Shown here: piece by piece, positions 1-9,210 of the stretch
Numbering within the stretch: the first letter of the stretch is position 1
How the letters are laid out: each line of letters begins with the position of its first letter
Source of the DNA: an uncultured Bacteroidia bacterium
GTDB taxonomy: Bacteria > Bacteroidota > Bacteroidia > Bacteroidales > F082
Assembly: GCA_902801465.1 (NCBI GenBank)
Contig: CADCIH010000009.1
Location: 156,314-220,313, forward strand
Direction of reading: 5' to 3'
Length of the DNA: 64,000 bases
Program-made: the position numbers and the translations under genes
The notes under the pieces: generated by a model
The model's database searches: none
Told to the model about the DNA's origin: nothing
Seen by the model: the letters and a program-made list of their open reading frames with translations, nothing else

Positions 1-1495
1 TGTCGGTTTTCTCCGATTCCTTGATCAAGGGATAAACCACGTAAATTTGCCTTCCCTTGGCAATCTGCTGTTTCATGAACATGACAATACGGTAACGGTC
101 GTCGTCATACACATGATAGGTCTCCACGGGTTTGCGACCTGGTGGCAACTCGTCGATTTTCGACACGTCGAGGTCGCCATATTGGGTCATGGCCAGGGTG
201 CGGGGGATAGGGGTGGCTGTCATCACCAGCATGTGGGGAGGCCGTTCTGTCTTCTCCCAGAACTTGGAGCGTTGGGCTACCCCGAAGCGGTGTTGCTCGT
301 CGATGATGGCCAACCCCAGGTTCTTGAAAATCACATTATCCTCGATCAGGGCATGTGTGCCCACGATGATCTGCAAACTTCCGTCCTCCAAGCCTTCGTG
401 GATCTCACGGCGTTCTTTTGTCTTAGTGGAGCCGGTAAGCAAGGCAAACTTCACGGGCATGTCCTTGAGCTGTTCCTTTAGGGTGGCGTAATGCTGTTGT
501 GCCAGAATCTCAGTAGGTGCCATCATGCAGGCCTGATATCCGTTGTCCAACGCCAACAGCATCACCATCAGGGCCACGATGGTCTTGCCACTGCCCACAT
601 CGCCTTGCAACAGACGGTTCATCTGATGTCCGCTGCCCATGTCGATGCGGATTTCCCTAATCACTCGTTTTTGGGCATTGGTTAAAGGGAAGGGGAGGTG
701 CTCCCTGTAAAACGTATTGAAAAAATCGCCTACTTGCCCGAACACATATCCCCTGTTGAGGCTCTCGCGACGCTTCTTGGCCCTTAATAGCTTAAGTTGG
801 AAGAAGAGATGCTCCTCGTATTTGAGCCTCCGGGTGGCTTGTTGTATCTCGACCGTATTGGCGGGAATATGGATCTGGTAGTAGGCGAATTTTCTAGGAA
901 TGAGTTGCTCCTGCCGAAGCAAGTCGCTGGGCAGGGTTTCTGGAATGAAGTCCATCACCTGTTGAAGAATTTGGCGCTGTATCTTGGCTATCTGACGCGT
1001 GCCGAGGCCGTGGTCCTTCATCTTCTCGGTAGTGTTGTACACCCCTTGCAAGCCCTCGCCAATCAAAGGGTCATTAGGGTTATATTCTTCTATTTCGGGA
1101 TGAACGAAGTTGAAGTTATGGTTGAACTCGCTGGCTTTGCCGAACAACACGTATTTCTTGCCGGGTTTGAAGCGGTCTTTGATCCATCTCAGACCTTTGA
1201 AGAACACGATTTCTATGGACCCGGTCTCGTCGGTGAACCTGGCGGTGGCTCTTGTGGCCCTTGGCGCACCTATGAGTTGTACCTGGCTGATGGTCCCGAT
1301 GAGTTGGTAATACACCAGGTCATCGTTCACCTGTGCCACCTTGTGGATCTGGCTCTTGTCGATATACCTGAAGGGGAACTGGTTGAGCATGTCCATGTAG
1401 GTGAACACCTTGAGCTCTTTGCCCAGGATCTCCGCCTTCTTTGGCCCGACGCCCTTCAGGTAGCTGATATTCGTTTGCAGCAGGTTATATTCCAT
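1..1495 (-). CDS. recG: ATP-dependent DNA helicase RecG (partial, C-terminus off the window)
   Basis: RecG unwinds and remodels stalled replication forks and recombination intermediates in the cytoplasm. About 498 N-terminal residues of a family of roughly 700 are present. The N-terminal wedge/OB region opens MEYNLLQTNISYLKGVGPKK. The helicase core shows Walker A GDVGSGKT near residue 298, the motif MMAPTEILAQQH after it, and the Walker B variant AIIDEQHRFGVAQR near residue 398, followed by MTATPIPRTLAM. The start chosen is the ATG at 1495, which lies inside the last codons of the upstream membrane-protein gene (11-nt overlap), so the two are probably co-transcribed. No internal stop was seen. 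The identification rests on motif order and is secure. Confidence 0.95.
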   Translation of the reverse strand, partial: MEYNLLQTNISYLKGVGPKKAEILGKELKVFTYMDMLNQFPFRYIDKSQIHKVAQVNDDLVYYQLIGTISQVQLIGAPRATRATARFTDETGSIEIVFFKGLRWIKDRFKPGKKYVLFGKASEFNHNFNFVHPEIEEYNPNDPLIGEGLQGVYNTTEKMKDHGLGTRQIAKIQRQILQQVMDFIPETLPSDLLRQEQLIPRKFAYYQIHIPANTVEIQQATRRLKYEEHLFFQLKLLRAKKRRESLNRGYVFGQVGDFFNTFYREHLPFPLTNAQKRVIREIRIDMGSGHQMNRLLQGDVGSGKTIVALMVMLLALDNGYQACMMAPTEILAQQHYATLKEQLKDMPVKFALLTGSTKTKERREIHEGLEDGSLQIIVGTHALIEDNVIFKNLGLAIIDEQHRFGVAQRSKFWEKTERPPHMLVMTATPIPRTLAMTQYGDLDVSKIDELPPGRKPVETYHVYDDDRYRIVMFMKQQIAKGRQIYVVYPLIKESEKTD

Positions 1496-2291
1496 CTCTT
1501 CGCCATACGCTGTTTTTTTCTATCGTATTTTTCTCCCGAATATCGTCGAGCGCATTGTAGCTGCCAATGGTGCTGCCGCCAGAAGAGCTCGACGTGGAGT
1601 ACTTGGTAAACAATTGATCCAGGCCGAGAAAACTACCCACCTTGCCGAAGGTATAAACAATCACCACCAGTAACACAATGTCAATAACGACGGCCAGTAC
1701 CATGGATACGGCCATGGATTGACGCACGGCAGTAACCAGTACTAACAAGGCGACCATAGCCGATGGAATGCTCATCAGTACAGTGGAGGGTGTAACTTTA
1801 GCCTTGAGCCAGATGGTAAGCAGGTAAAGAATCGGCAGACCTAGGAATACCATTGTCGCCCAGAGGTTAAGTTGCCAGAATCGGATCATCAGGAAAGCAA
1901 TCCCATATGCCATGCCCATGACGATCACAAGCATGTTGAACTGTCCCACCCTTATCTTTTCGCCTTTTTTCAAGGGCTTGGGGCGGCAGACCAAGGTGAG
2001 GACGGGAAACAGCACGGCCAATCCCCAGTTGAGAGCCAGCATAGTGATAGAAGGTGTCGAAGCCTTGTCCAGGAACCATGTCCCCTCCCAATAACCCTTG
2101 GCCAAGACATACCAGCCCCACGCAACGGTCAGAAGCCCATAAAGGACACTGCCAATAATATTAATGACACGGGATTTCAGTAGCATCAGCGGAGCCGCTA
2201 CAACGCCTGTTATCAGAAGACAAAGAATAGCCGTACTGTTGCTCATCCAAGCGTGAGACAGTCCGGGCATCATGGAAAACAGAATAGTCAT
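1485..2291 (-). CDS. polytopic membrane protein of unknown function
   Basis: A 268-residue protein with about seven hydrophobic segments spread over residues 1-230, then a polar Ser/Gly-rich tail (KYSTSSSSGGS) that is probably cytoplasmic or periplasmic. I do not recognise a family or a catalytic motif. The start at 2291 is an ATG; a methionine seven residues downstream is an alternative. Its 3' end overlaps the start of recG by 11 nt, which suggests translational coupling, but nothing links the function to DNA repair. It looks like a conserved hypothetical inner-membrane protein rather than a transporter of a known class. Confidence 0.7.
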   Translation of the reverse strand: MTILFSMMPGLSHAWMSNSTAILCLLITGVVAAPLMLLKSRVINIIGSVLYGLLTVAWGWYVLAKGYWEGTWFLDKASTPSITMLALNWGLAVLFPVLTLVCRPKPLKKGEKIRVGQFNMLVIVMGMAYGIAFLMIRFWQLNLWATMVFLGLPILYLLTIWLKAKVTPSTVLMSIPSAMVALLVLVTAVRQSMAVSMVLAVVIDIVLLVVIVYTFGKVGSFLGLDQLFTKYSTSSSSGGSTIGSYNALDDIREKNTIEKNSVWRRDGI

Positions 2292-2329
2292 GGCAATAGG
2301 TGATTATGCCTTCAAAGATACTAATTTTT

Positions 2330-3244
2330 TTAGTTTTGGACCCGAGCCTTGCTCTTATTTACCAAAATGACACCGGTGAATACCAAAACCGCTGCCACCA
2401 CCTTCTGCCAGGTCAGACGGTCCATGCCCAAATAGATGCTGAAAACCATTCCGATCAATGGCTGAACGTAGGTGTAAAGACTCACCACCGTGGGCCGCAA
2501 CTGCTTCTGCCCGATGGGTAGCAAGAAATACGCTATAAATGTTGCGAAAAGTATAATATACCCCAACTGAAACCAATAGCTGGTGGTCATCTCGGCAAGG
2601 GGAAGATGTGTCAGTTCTTTGATATCTAAAGGCACCGCCACGATGGTAGAGAACAGGAAAATCCATTTCATGAAGGTGACTACATGATACCGTTGGATCA
2701 AGGGCCTGAAAATCCCCAGGTAAGAAGCGAAAAACACGCAGTTGCCAATCATCAGCAGGATGCCTATGGGTTTGGTCTCGCTCACTCCTCCACTATGTAC
2801 GTTGATCGTGTTCAGCACCAAAAGGATGACGCCCACAAAACTCATGGCCACGCCACCGGCCTTCTTCATGGTGATGGGCTCCTTCAAGGCGATGGCAGCC
2901 ACAAACATGGTGAAGATAGGAGTGGTGGAGGTGATGATGGAAGTATCCAAAGGCGTGGTGAACCGGCTCGACTCCAGATAAGCCAGTTGGGTCAACAGAA
3001 AGCCCAGCATCGAAGCCACAAAAATGCCGCATAAGTCCTTGAAAGGGACCTTCTCCTTGGGCAAAAACAACGAGATCAGCCAAAACAGCAGACAAGCACC
3101 CGCCGACCTGAAGCAGAACAAACCCAAAGAGCTGACCAACCCAGCGTTGGTCAGCTCTTTGCAGATGATGATGTTGAATCCGAAAATGGTGTAGGCCCCT
3201 AATACCGATAGGTGTCCTAAAAACTTTCCGTTTTCCGTTTTCAA
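2330..3244 (-). CDS. EamA/DMT-superfamily transporter
   Basis: An inner-membrane permease of the drug/metabolite transporter superfamily, with ten predicted helices in two EamA halves. The first half opens LSVLGAYTIFGFNIIICKEL and the second contains GILLMIGNCVFFASYLGIF. The C-terminal half has the typical YTYVQPLIGMVFSIYLG followed by VFTGVILVNKSK. The substrate cannot be inferred. The longer open frame reaches 3319, but its first 25 codons lie inside porN and the 7-bp repeat. The best start is the TTG at 3242-3244, giving MKTENGKFLGHL and matching the usual short N-terminal extension of the family. That start codon is itself part of the intergenic heptad array. The gene follows porN with 13 nt between them. 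Confidence 0.85.
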   Translation of the reverse strand: MKTENGKFLGHLSVLGAYTIFGFNIIICKELTNAGLVSSLGLFCFRSAGACLLFWLISLFLPKEKVPFKDLCGIFVASMLGFLLTQLAYLESSRFTTPLDTSIITSTTPIFTMFVAAIALKEPITMKKAGGVAMSFVGVILLVLNTINVHSGGVSETKPIGILLMIGNCVFFASYLGIFRPLIQRYHVVTFMKWIFLFSTIVAVPLDIKELTHLPLAEMTTSYWFQLGYIILFATFIAYFLLPIGQKQLRPTVVSLYTYVQPLIGMVFSIYLGMDRLTWQKVVAAVLVFTGVILVNKSKARVQN

Positions 3245-3256
3245 CTTTCCGTTTTC
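3224..3256. repeat. heptad array, TTTTCCG flavour
   Basis: Four to five imperfect 7-bp units of the form TTTTCCG (one reads TTTCAAC) lie directly after the porN stop codon. They contain the TTG start proposed for the EamA transporter. The same flavour recurs near 6640, 13340 and 37420. Confidence 0.8.
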
Positions 3257-3257
3257 T

Positions 3258-4103
3258 TTAATACTCCCACAAGCTCTGCTCGTAGTCGAACATCTCGTTC
3301 TTGATGCGTTCTGACTCAAAGAGAGCGTCGATGTTTAAAGCGTAGGAGTTGATGTAACGGTCATACATGTTCTCTTCCTTGACGATATAGCTGTCGAACA
3401 CGCGCTTGGTGAGGATCTCCTCGTAGGTGCGACGTTCGGCGCCGTTCTTGCGGTTGGCCACAAAGGCCTCGGAGAGCACCTTGCGGGTGTTGTCGTCGTA
3501 CGGAATCCAGCAGGCTTGCGACAGACCGTCCTCGTCAACCATGATGGGACCCAGGGCGATGATCCTGACAAGGAACTGCGACAAATGCTTGTCGAAATAC
3601 CAGTCTTCCTTGATGCGGAGACGGGTCACATTGGCCATGCGGTCCTTGAAAATGATCTCGTTGGCCACTTCCACACCGTCTTTCATGATGACCGGCGGGT
3701 CACCGATCTTGGTGTTTTCCTTTTCAAAGTCGTCGCGGGTCAGAGGGGTGACCATATCGTCGATGTTGTTCTCCACACGGTAAGGGGTGATGCGTCCGTC
3801 GAGGATGCCGTCGTACAGCACAGTGATCAGGTTGCGCCAGTCTTCGGTGGGGTTGACGGGGTAGTAGAACACCTGGTTGATCTTCTGGCGGAAGTCAATC
3901 TCACGGATGATGGTCTTCTTCCACATCACATACTCTTCGCGGATCTCCGGGAGGGGCGACAGGCTCTTTTCGACCATGATTTCCTGGCGGTTCGAGAGGA
4001 TGCTGTTCCTGGGCGGCTTGGCCTCGGTGGTCTGGGCGTTGAGGCTCAGCACCATGCCGAAGAGCATCGCGGTTGCCAATGTTGAAACAAGTGTCTTTTT
4101 CAT
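3258..4103 (-). CDS. porN: type IX secretion system ring protein PorN/GldN
   Basis: A periplasmic T9SS component that joins PorK in the large ring under the outer membrane. The 281 residues start with a signal peptide (MKKTLVSTLATAMLFGMVLS, cleavage after LNAQ). The conserved N-terminal block then follows (LPEIREEYVMWKKTIIREID, QKINQVFYYPVNPTEDWR). The middle carries GDPPVIMKDGVEVANEIIFK and IKEDWYFDKHLSQFLVRI, all characteristic of GldN. It is the last gene of the five-gene por operon and starts 25 nt after the porM stop. Its length is normal for the family. Confidence 0.95.
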   Translation of the reverse strand: MKKTLVSTLATAMLFGMVLSLNAQTTEAKPPRNSILSNRQEIMVEKSLSPLPEIREEYVMWKKTIIREIDFRQKINQVFYYPVNPTEDWRNLITVLYDGILDGRITPYRVENNIDDMVTPLTRDDFEKENTKIGDPPVIMKDGVEVANEIIFKDRMANVTRLRIKEDWYFDKHLSQFLVRIIALGPIMVDEDGLSQACWIPYDDNTRKVLSEAFVANRKNGAERRTYEEILTKRVFDSYIVKEENMYDRYINSYALNIDALFESERIKNEMFDYEQSLWEY

Positions 4104-4128
4104 CTTCTATGGTTTTTATGTTATTGTC

Positions 4129-5784
4129 TTATTTGATTTCCACAGCGATCTGTGAGTCGAGCACTTTCTCCTTGTTGTCGTTACCTTTCACGCGGATGGC
4201 AGTAAACACGAAGATGTCGCCCACATTGGCTGAGTTGAACACACTCTTCAGGGTCTCGCTGAACTTGGAGCCATTCACCTTCTCTTCCTTCACGGTGCCA
4301 GCCTTGGTTCTGTATTTCACGGTGAAGCCGACCACGTCGTAGTGAACGCCGTCAAAGTCGAAGTCTTTCATCTCGGCTCTCACCATATTGGCAGCGAGGA
4401 GGGCGCTCTTGGTGACCTTGCCGTCGACCACGTTGTCGATCTTGGCCGTCGGTTTAGGCAGTTCCTTCACGCGGAACTTCATGCCGCCCATCGAGCTGCC
4501 TTGCGAACTGACATTGACCACCACCTCGCTCGGGTTGCCCACCACACGGAGGTTGTAGGTGCCGTTTCCGGTCTTGGTCAAGGTAGCGCCAGTGGCTGTG
4601 GCGGAGATTTCGCCACCCACACCGCCGCCGATGGCGATGGGGTTGTCGATACCGGCATACACCACGTTCATCTTGGTGGCCGACACGCTCACCGCAGGCG
4701 GAGCCACGGTGAAAGTGTTCTCGAAGGGATAGTCTTCAATCTCGTTGGTCTTAGGATTGAGCATCGGGATGACGCCGCTGTATCTATGTGTACCTACGCC
4801 GACGTTGAAGTCGAGATGGATGACACCTTGGCTGTCGCTGTGGAATTCCTTTGCGGCACCGCCGTCAAGGCTGACCATGGCGGAGGTCTGTGTGTTCTGC
4901 CATGCGGTTACCATGGCTTGTGCACGGTAGGTTTGTCCTGACATGATGTAGCTGCTCTCGGCGAATACCTTGGCACCGACCTCGTCGAAGGTGAAGTCTT
5001 CGGCGTGGATGGCTTGTGCCAGATGGGTCACGGCGTTCAACTCGGCGGTCTCCACCTCAGAGATAATCTTGTTGAGCAGGGTGACATCGGCAATCAGCAC
5101 CGTGTGGTGGAAGTTGCGATATTCCCAGCCTTTCTGGAGCTCGTCGGAAGCGTCGGGAGCGTAGTCGATCTTGGTTCCGATGGAGTCACCCTCGGTGTAT
5201 TGGGTGTCGGTGATCAGTCCCAACTCGTGGATGTGCTCCACGCCCATGATGCGGACAATCTCCCTACGGTACTCATCGATCTTCTCCTTGAGTTCAAAAG
5301 CCCTTCCGTTGCCTTCGGGGTCGCCCATCATGTAAGCGGTAGGCTTGTTGTAGTTGTCTCTCGACTTGATTTTGGAGGTGTTGATGTTGTAAATCAAACG
5401 CCCGTTGTACTGGATGGTGTCCGGGTCTTTCAGCAGACCATGCTCAAGGGCATCGGCATAGTCCATTTCTTCAATCTTGCTGACCAGGTCCCACTTCATT
5501 GCTTCAAGGTAGTTGATCATCTCGGTGGACTTGTCGCGCAGCTGCTGGGCTTCTTGCCAGTAGGGGCCGACCTTTTCCGCGTCCAACGAGTACTGTTCCT
5601 CAAAAGAGGTATAACGTTGTGAGATTTGCTGCATCAGCGTGATGTTGGTTTCCTGGACGCCTGCGTTCACTGTGTCGAAAGCGTCGAGGATGTCTTTCGA
5701 GACATTCATGGCGAGAAGGGCGGTGTACACGAGGTACATCATGCCGATCATTTTCTGTCTCGGGGTTTCTTTTGCGCCTGACAT
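4129..5784 (-). CDS. porM: type IX secretion system motor protein PorM/GldM
   Basis: The inner-membrane-anchored periplasmic shaft of the T9SS motor, which works with PorL. The 551 residues open with the conserved cytoplasmic segment SGAKETPRQKMIGMMYLVYT followed by a single transmembrane helix (residues about 12-30, ALLAMNVSKDILDAF). A long helical domain follows. The later beta domains include VYAGIDNPIAIGGGVGG and FRVKELPKPTAKIDNVVDGK, which match the D2-D4 domains of GldM. It lies between porL and porN in the canonical order. Confidence 0.96.
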   Translation of the reverse strand: MSGAKETPRQKMIGMMYLVYTALLAMNVSKDILDAFDTVNAGVQETNITLMQQISQRYTSFEEQYSLDAEKVGPYWQEAQQLRDKSTEMINYLEAMKWDLVSKIEEMDYADALEHGLLKDPDTIQYNGRLIYNINTSKIKSRDNYNKPTAYMMGDPEGNGRAFELKEKIDEYRREIVRIMGVEHIHELGLITDTQYTEGDSIGTKIDYAPDASDELQKGWEYRNFHHTVLIADVTLLNKIISEVETAELNAVTHLAQAIHAEDFTFDEVGAKVFAESSYIMSGQTYRAQAMVTAWQNTQTSAMVSLDGGAAKEFHSDSQGVIHLDFNVGVGTHRYSGVIPMLNPKTNEIEDYPFENTFTVAPPAVSVSATKMNVVYAGIDNPIAIGGGVGGEISATATGATLTKTGNGTYNLRVVGNPSEVVVNVSSQGSSMGGMKFRVKELPKPTAKIDNVVDGKVTKSALLAANMVRAEMKDFDFDGVHYDVVGFTVKYRTKAGTVKEEKVNGSKFSETLKSVFNSANVGDIFVFTAIRVKGNDNKEKVLDSQIAVEIK

Positions 5785-5821
5785 GGTATCTTACTCCTTT
5801 TTAAATAATTAATTGAGTAGA

Positions 5822-6583
5822 TTATGCCTTGATGTTCATGGCCGACAGCATGCCTCCGTAAACACCGTTCAGGGCGTTGAGGCGTGAGGCGAGCTGGTTG
5901 AATTGCTTGTTGAGCTCGTTGGCGTTGTTGGCAGAGGCATTGAGGTTGTCCATGTAGCTCGTCATGGTGGCGGCAAGCTTGGCAGAGGCGTTGGAGGTCT
6001 GTTCCATGCTTTGGAGCTGAATCTCGCAGATGGAGTTGAGCGACTGCATGCTGGTGGCCACTTTCTTGAGGGTGGCGGTGTCAAGAGCACTGAAGTCGAG
6101 CTTGGCCAGTGAAGCGGTCAACTGCTCCGAGCTTCTGTTGTAGTTGGCGGCGAAGTTGTTGATATTACGGGTGGCTTGTTCCATGGCGTTGGTGTAGTCG
6201 TGGGTGGCGGCCATAGCCTGCTCCATGGCATGGCTCATCTCAGGGGTGTTGACGCTACCACCGGCGGTGGTGCCGGAGGTGCTGAACTGGGTCCGCTGTT
6301 CACCGTCCCAGTCTTCCTCTAATTCCACAAATACATTGTCCCATTGATATTCCAAATGTTGGGGCTCAAATGCCGAAAGGAAGAAAATCAGAGCTTCCAC
6401 ACCCAAACCGAGACCAAGCATGAAGTCAGCACCAGGGATGTGGGTCAACTTGAAGTAGGCACCCACCATCACGATGGAAGCACCGAATCCGTAAACATAA
6501 CCCATGAAGGTCTTGTAACCCTTGGTCTGCGTGAGGGCTTGGAATTTCTTAAATCCAGTTAGATTTTCTTGTTTTTTTGCCAT
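5822..6583 (-). CDS. porL: type IX secretion system motor protein PorL/GldL
   Basis: An inner-membrane stator/rotor-type protein that powers T9SS and, in gliding relatives, motility by using the proton gradient. The 253 residues contain two transmembrane helices within residues 24-72 (GYVYGFGASIVMVGAYFKLT and MLGLGLGVEALIFFLSAFEP). The Glu within GLGVEALIFF sits where the conserved membrane-embedded glutamate of GldL is found. A long helical cytoplasmic tail rich in Asn, Ala and Gln follows. It starts 77 nt after the porK stop and is followed by porM after 37 nt. Confidence 0.96.
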   Translation of the reverse strand: MAKKQENLTGFKKFQALTQTKGYKTFMGYVYGFGASIVMVGAYFKLTHIPGADFMLGLGLGVEALIFFLSAFEPQHLEYQWDNVFVELEEDWDGEQRTQFSTSGTTAGGSVNTPEMSHAMEQAMAATHDYTNAMEQATRNINNFAANYNRSSEQLTASLAKLDFSALDTATLKKVATSMQSLNSICEIQLQSMEQTSNASAKLAATMTSYMDNLNASANNANELNKQFNQLASRLNALNGVYGGMLSAMNIKA

Positions 6584-6638
6584 GACAAATTGTTTCTTTA
6601 AAGAATGTTGTTTTATTTAAAATTAATCGATTAATAAC

Positions 6639-6660
6639 TTTCCGTTTTCCGTTTTCCGTT
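6639..6660. repeat. heptad array, TTTTCCG flavour
   Basis: Three TTTTCCG-type units abut the porK stop codon in the porK-porL gap. The same repeat type occurs at other gene borders in the window. Confidence 0.75.
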
Positions 6661-8084
6661 TATCTATACACTCTCGACAGTCTCGGATTGTCGCCCTTGT
6701 TTCTTCCCATATACGGCTGGATGGTTCTGAATCCGATGTAGCTGCGTGCGGTATCCTGATATTCATAGTCGCGGGTGGTCACCTGGATGTAGTAGGCCAC
6801 ATCTTTCCATGAGCCGCCACGGATGACCTTGCGCTTCATGACCGGCGGGTCGTCTTCCTTGGCGTTGAAGTGGTAGTCGGGGTTCATATCCCACGTGAAG
6901 TTGTATGAGGTGGGGTCGAAGGCGCTGTTGGTCCACTCAGCCACGTTGCCGGCCATGTCGTACAAGCCGTAGTGATTGGGAGGATAGCAACCCACGATGA
7001 GGGTGCGCAGACCGCCGTCGGCGAGGTAGTTGCCTCTCAAAGGCTTGAAGTTGGCCAGGAAGCAACCCTTGATGTTGCGAGTGTTGGGACCGCCCCAAGG
7101 ATAGGGGTTCAAACGGTCACCGCCACGGGCCGCCCATTCCCACTCAGTCTCGGTGGGGAGACGGAACTCCGATACCAAAGCGTCTTTGTTTTTGGCGTTG
7201 AAGCCGTTCTTCAGCTGGGTTCTCCAGGTGCAGAAAGCACGGGCTTGCTGCCAGGTGACACCCACCACTGGGTAGTTGTCGTAAGCCTGATGCCAGAAAT
7301 AACGCTCGGTCATGGGGTCGTTGAACGAATAGGCATAGTCGTGAATCCAGCACAAAGTGTCGGGATATACGTTGATGGCCTCCTGACGGACATATACCGA
7401 ACGGTCGGTGTAACCCTGCTTACGGTTCGACCAGGCACCCTTGCGGTCGGGGGTGATGCCATTGTCGGCCTCTCCAATCGAATAGTCGTTGGGAGTCAGG
7501 TCCTCGCCCTGGAACTCCTTCTTGGCAGCAGCGTGAAGGTCAACCCAATAATAGGAATAATAAAGCTTTCTGGTATCGATTTCCTTGGCGCGGAAATAAC
7601 GCTCGTGTTCGGGAAGATACATGGGCTCCAAGGCCTCGCGGACATCCTGGTCCTTGCTGTTCCAGTCAATCTTTTCCTTCCAGTTCAGGATCGGAGGATC
7701 GTATTGTTCACCGTTCTTGGATTCGCTGATGGCATATACGTCAGGTTGGACATCTGCCAAAATTCTTCTAGCGATGGAGTCTCTCACCCAGTAAACGAAC
7801 TGGCGGTACTCGTTGTTGGTGATCTCCGTCTCATCCATGAAGAAAGCCGAAACCGAAACGGTCTTGGGTTCGTACAGCATCGATGAGTTGATGTCTTCAC
7901 CGCCTACACCCATGGTGAAACTTCCCATCGGGATGAATACCATGCCGTAAGGGTCGGGTTGGCTGAACGACGAGCTCGATTTGCGCACGCCCACCAGCTC
8001 TCCTTGGTTGCTTCTGCCACATGACGCAAGCAGCAAAGCCACGGAAAAAACAAACAGTAATCTTTTCATCTTCTTAAGATTCAT
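6660..8084 (-). CDS. porK: type IX secretion system lipoprotein PorK/GldK
   Basis: An outer-membrane lipoprotein of the T9SS ring. The 474 residues begin with a lipoprotein signal peptide whose lipobox is LLAS with Cys22. The body has the formylglycine-generating-enzyme-like (FGE/SUMF1) fold typical of GldK. The motifs seen are GMVFIPMGSFTMG, WQQARAFCTWR, FRLPTETEWEWAARGG, YDMAGNVAEWTNSAF and KVIRGGSWKDVAY. The enzymatic FGE role is not expected; in this family the fold is structural. It is the second gene of the operon, about 100 nt after porP. Confidence 0.96.
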   Translation of the reverse strand: MNLKKMKRLLFVFSVALLLASCGRSNQGELVGVRKSSSSFSQPDPYGMVFIPMGSFTMGVGGEDINSSMLYEPKTVSVSAFFMDETEITNNEYRQFVYWVRDSIARRILADVQPDVYAISESKNGEQYDPPILNWKEKIDWNSKDQDVREALEPMYLPEHERYFRAKEIDTRKLYYSYYWVDLHAAAKKEFQGEDLTPNDYSIGEADNGITPDRKGAWSNRKQGYTDRSVYVRQEAINVYPDTLCWIHDYAYSFNDPMTERYFWHQAYDNYPVVGVTWQQARAFCTWRTQLKNGFNAKNKDALVSEFRLPTETEWEWAARGGDRLNPYPWGGPNTRNIKGCFLANFKPLRGNYLADGGLRTLIVGCYPPNHYGLYDMAGNVAEWTNSAFDPTSYNFTWDMNPDYHFNAKEDDPPVMKRKVIRGGSWKDVAYYIQVTTRDYEYQDTARSYIGFRTIQPYMGRNKGDNPRLSRVYR

Positions 8085-8187
8085 ATAGGTGTTTTTCTTC
8101 AGTTTATTCGAGGTCTAAAGCATTTAACCGACAAATTCAAAAATTATTGTATTCAACAGCGTTTTTTGTTGATAATTTTGTTCATAA

Positions 8188-9147
8188 CTACAGATACCTC
8201 ACGCTTCGGTAGTCTCTAGGAGTACGGTCCAGATCCAGTTTGAAGCAGTAACTTAACGAGATTTCATGCGAGCCGGGGATGTTGTATCCCATCGTGTTGA
8301 TGTCGTAGGCATAGCCCAACACGAAGTCCTTGATGGTCAACCCCACCGTCAGGCCGACCGACTCTTGGGGACGGTAGTTGGCGCCCAACGAGAACACGTC
8401 GTTGTAAACCACCTTCATTCCTGCGTTGAGCTGAGCTGACGAAAAGTTGGTCATCACGTTGACCGAAGGGATGAACTTGAACACGGGCAACGATTCAAAC
8501 ATGAACGGATAGCCGGCCACGAAATACAAAGTGCGGTCGGTGGTGAAACTGGCGGCGGTCTGACCATCGCCCAAAGCCTTGCCGGTGGTGTTCAGCAGGT
8601 TGATGCCCGACACGCCGATGTATAACGACTCTGGAATCTGCCAGAACAGACCCGCGCTCACATCGAAGAGCATGCCGGTCTCTTCGCCAAGCTGGTTGAG
8701 CAAAGGATCGCCAGGATCGCCTGGGATGAGATGACCGAAGTCAACAGTGCGGTTGAGCAACGATACCGACAAGCCTACACCCATCACCGAACCGCCCATG
8801 TCGACATGGTAGGAGTAGCCCAAACCCACGTTGGTGTTCTTCTCGAACCCCAGCTGGTCATTTAAGACGGAGACGCTGATGCCGCCTCCCAAGGCCCTGA
8901 TGGGCATGTCACCCGTCACCAGAAGGGTGGTGGGGGCAATCTCGGTACCCTCGGTGTCTTTGAACCCCGCCCACTGCTGACGATAAATGCCCAACACATT
9001 CACACCTTCGCTCAATCCGGCAAAGCCGGGGTTGATGTAGGTGTAAGAGTTGTTGTAATTGGTGAAGATCGGAGCCTGTTGCGCCTTGACTCCTGCAGCA
9101 GTGAGGAGCAAAAAGGCGAAGAGGACGATGGCTTTCAGTTTCGACAT
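8188..9147 (-). CDS. porP: type IX secretion system outer-membrane protein PorP/SprF family
   Basis: A beta-barrel-like outer-membrane protein that anchors T9SS components or tethers substrates. The start chosen is the ATG at 9147 (MSKLKAIVLFAFLLLTAAGV), because a signal peptide follows at once. An upstream in-frame TTG at 9171 would add eight unlikely residues. The mature part opens QQAPIFTNYNNSYTYINPGF and continues with GLSEGVNVLGIYRQQWAGF. It ends in alternating beta-strand pattern with GHEISLSYCFKLDLDR, as in PorP/SprF. It is the first gene of the por operon, and a TAnnTTTG promoter lies 36 nt upstream. Confidence 0.94.
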   Translation of the reverse strand: MSKLKAIVLFAFLLLTAAGVKAQQAPIFTNYNNSYTYINPGFAGLSEGVNVLGIYRQQWAGFKDTEGTEIAPTTLLVTGDMPIRALGGGISVSVLNDQLGFEKNTNVGLGYSYHVDMGGSVMGVGLSVSLLNRTVDFGHLIPGDPGDPLLNQLGEETGMLFDVSAGLFWQIPESLYIGVSGINLLNTTGKALGDGQTAASFTTDRTLYFVAGYPFMFESLPVFKFIPSVNVMTNFSSAQLNAGMKVVYNDVFSLGANYRPQESVGLTVGLTIKDFVLGYAYDINTMGYNIPGSHEISLSYCFKLDLDRTPRDYRSVRYL

Positions 9148-9183
9148 TGTAGGTGCGGTCTTTTGAAACAAGCGGCTAAATTA

Positions 9184-9191
9184 CAAAAATA
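9184..9191 (-). promoter_or_regulatory. promoter -7 box of the por (T9SS) operon
   Basis: On the minus strand the sequence reads TATTTTTG, a full match to the Bacteroidota -7 consensus TAnnTTTG. It lies 36 nt before the porP ATG, and no terminator-like hairpin lies between it and the downstream por genes. Confidence 0.7.
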
Positions 9192-9210
9192 TTGTTTTCA
9201 AACTCAAAAA

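Noticed and set aside
797-1609. A 270-codon plus-strand frame opposite recG
   Set aside because: recG is clear on the minus strand with all motifs; the plus frame has no domain features.
3224-3256. Possible CRISPR-like repeat
   Set aside because: Units are only 7 bp with no spacers; the same holds for the other heptad arrays.
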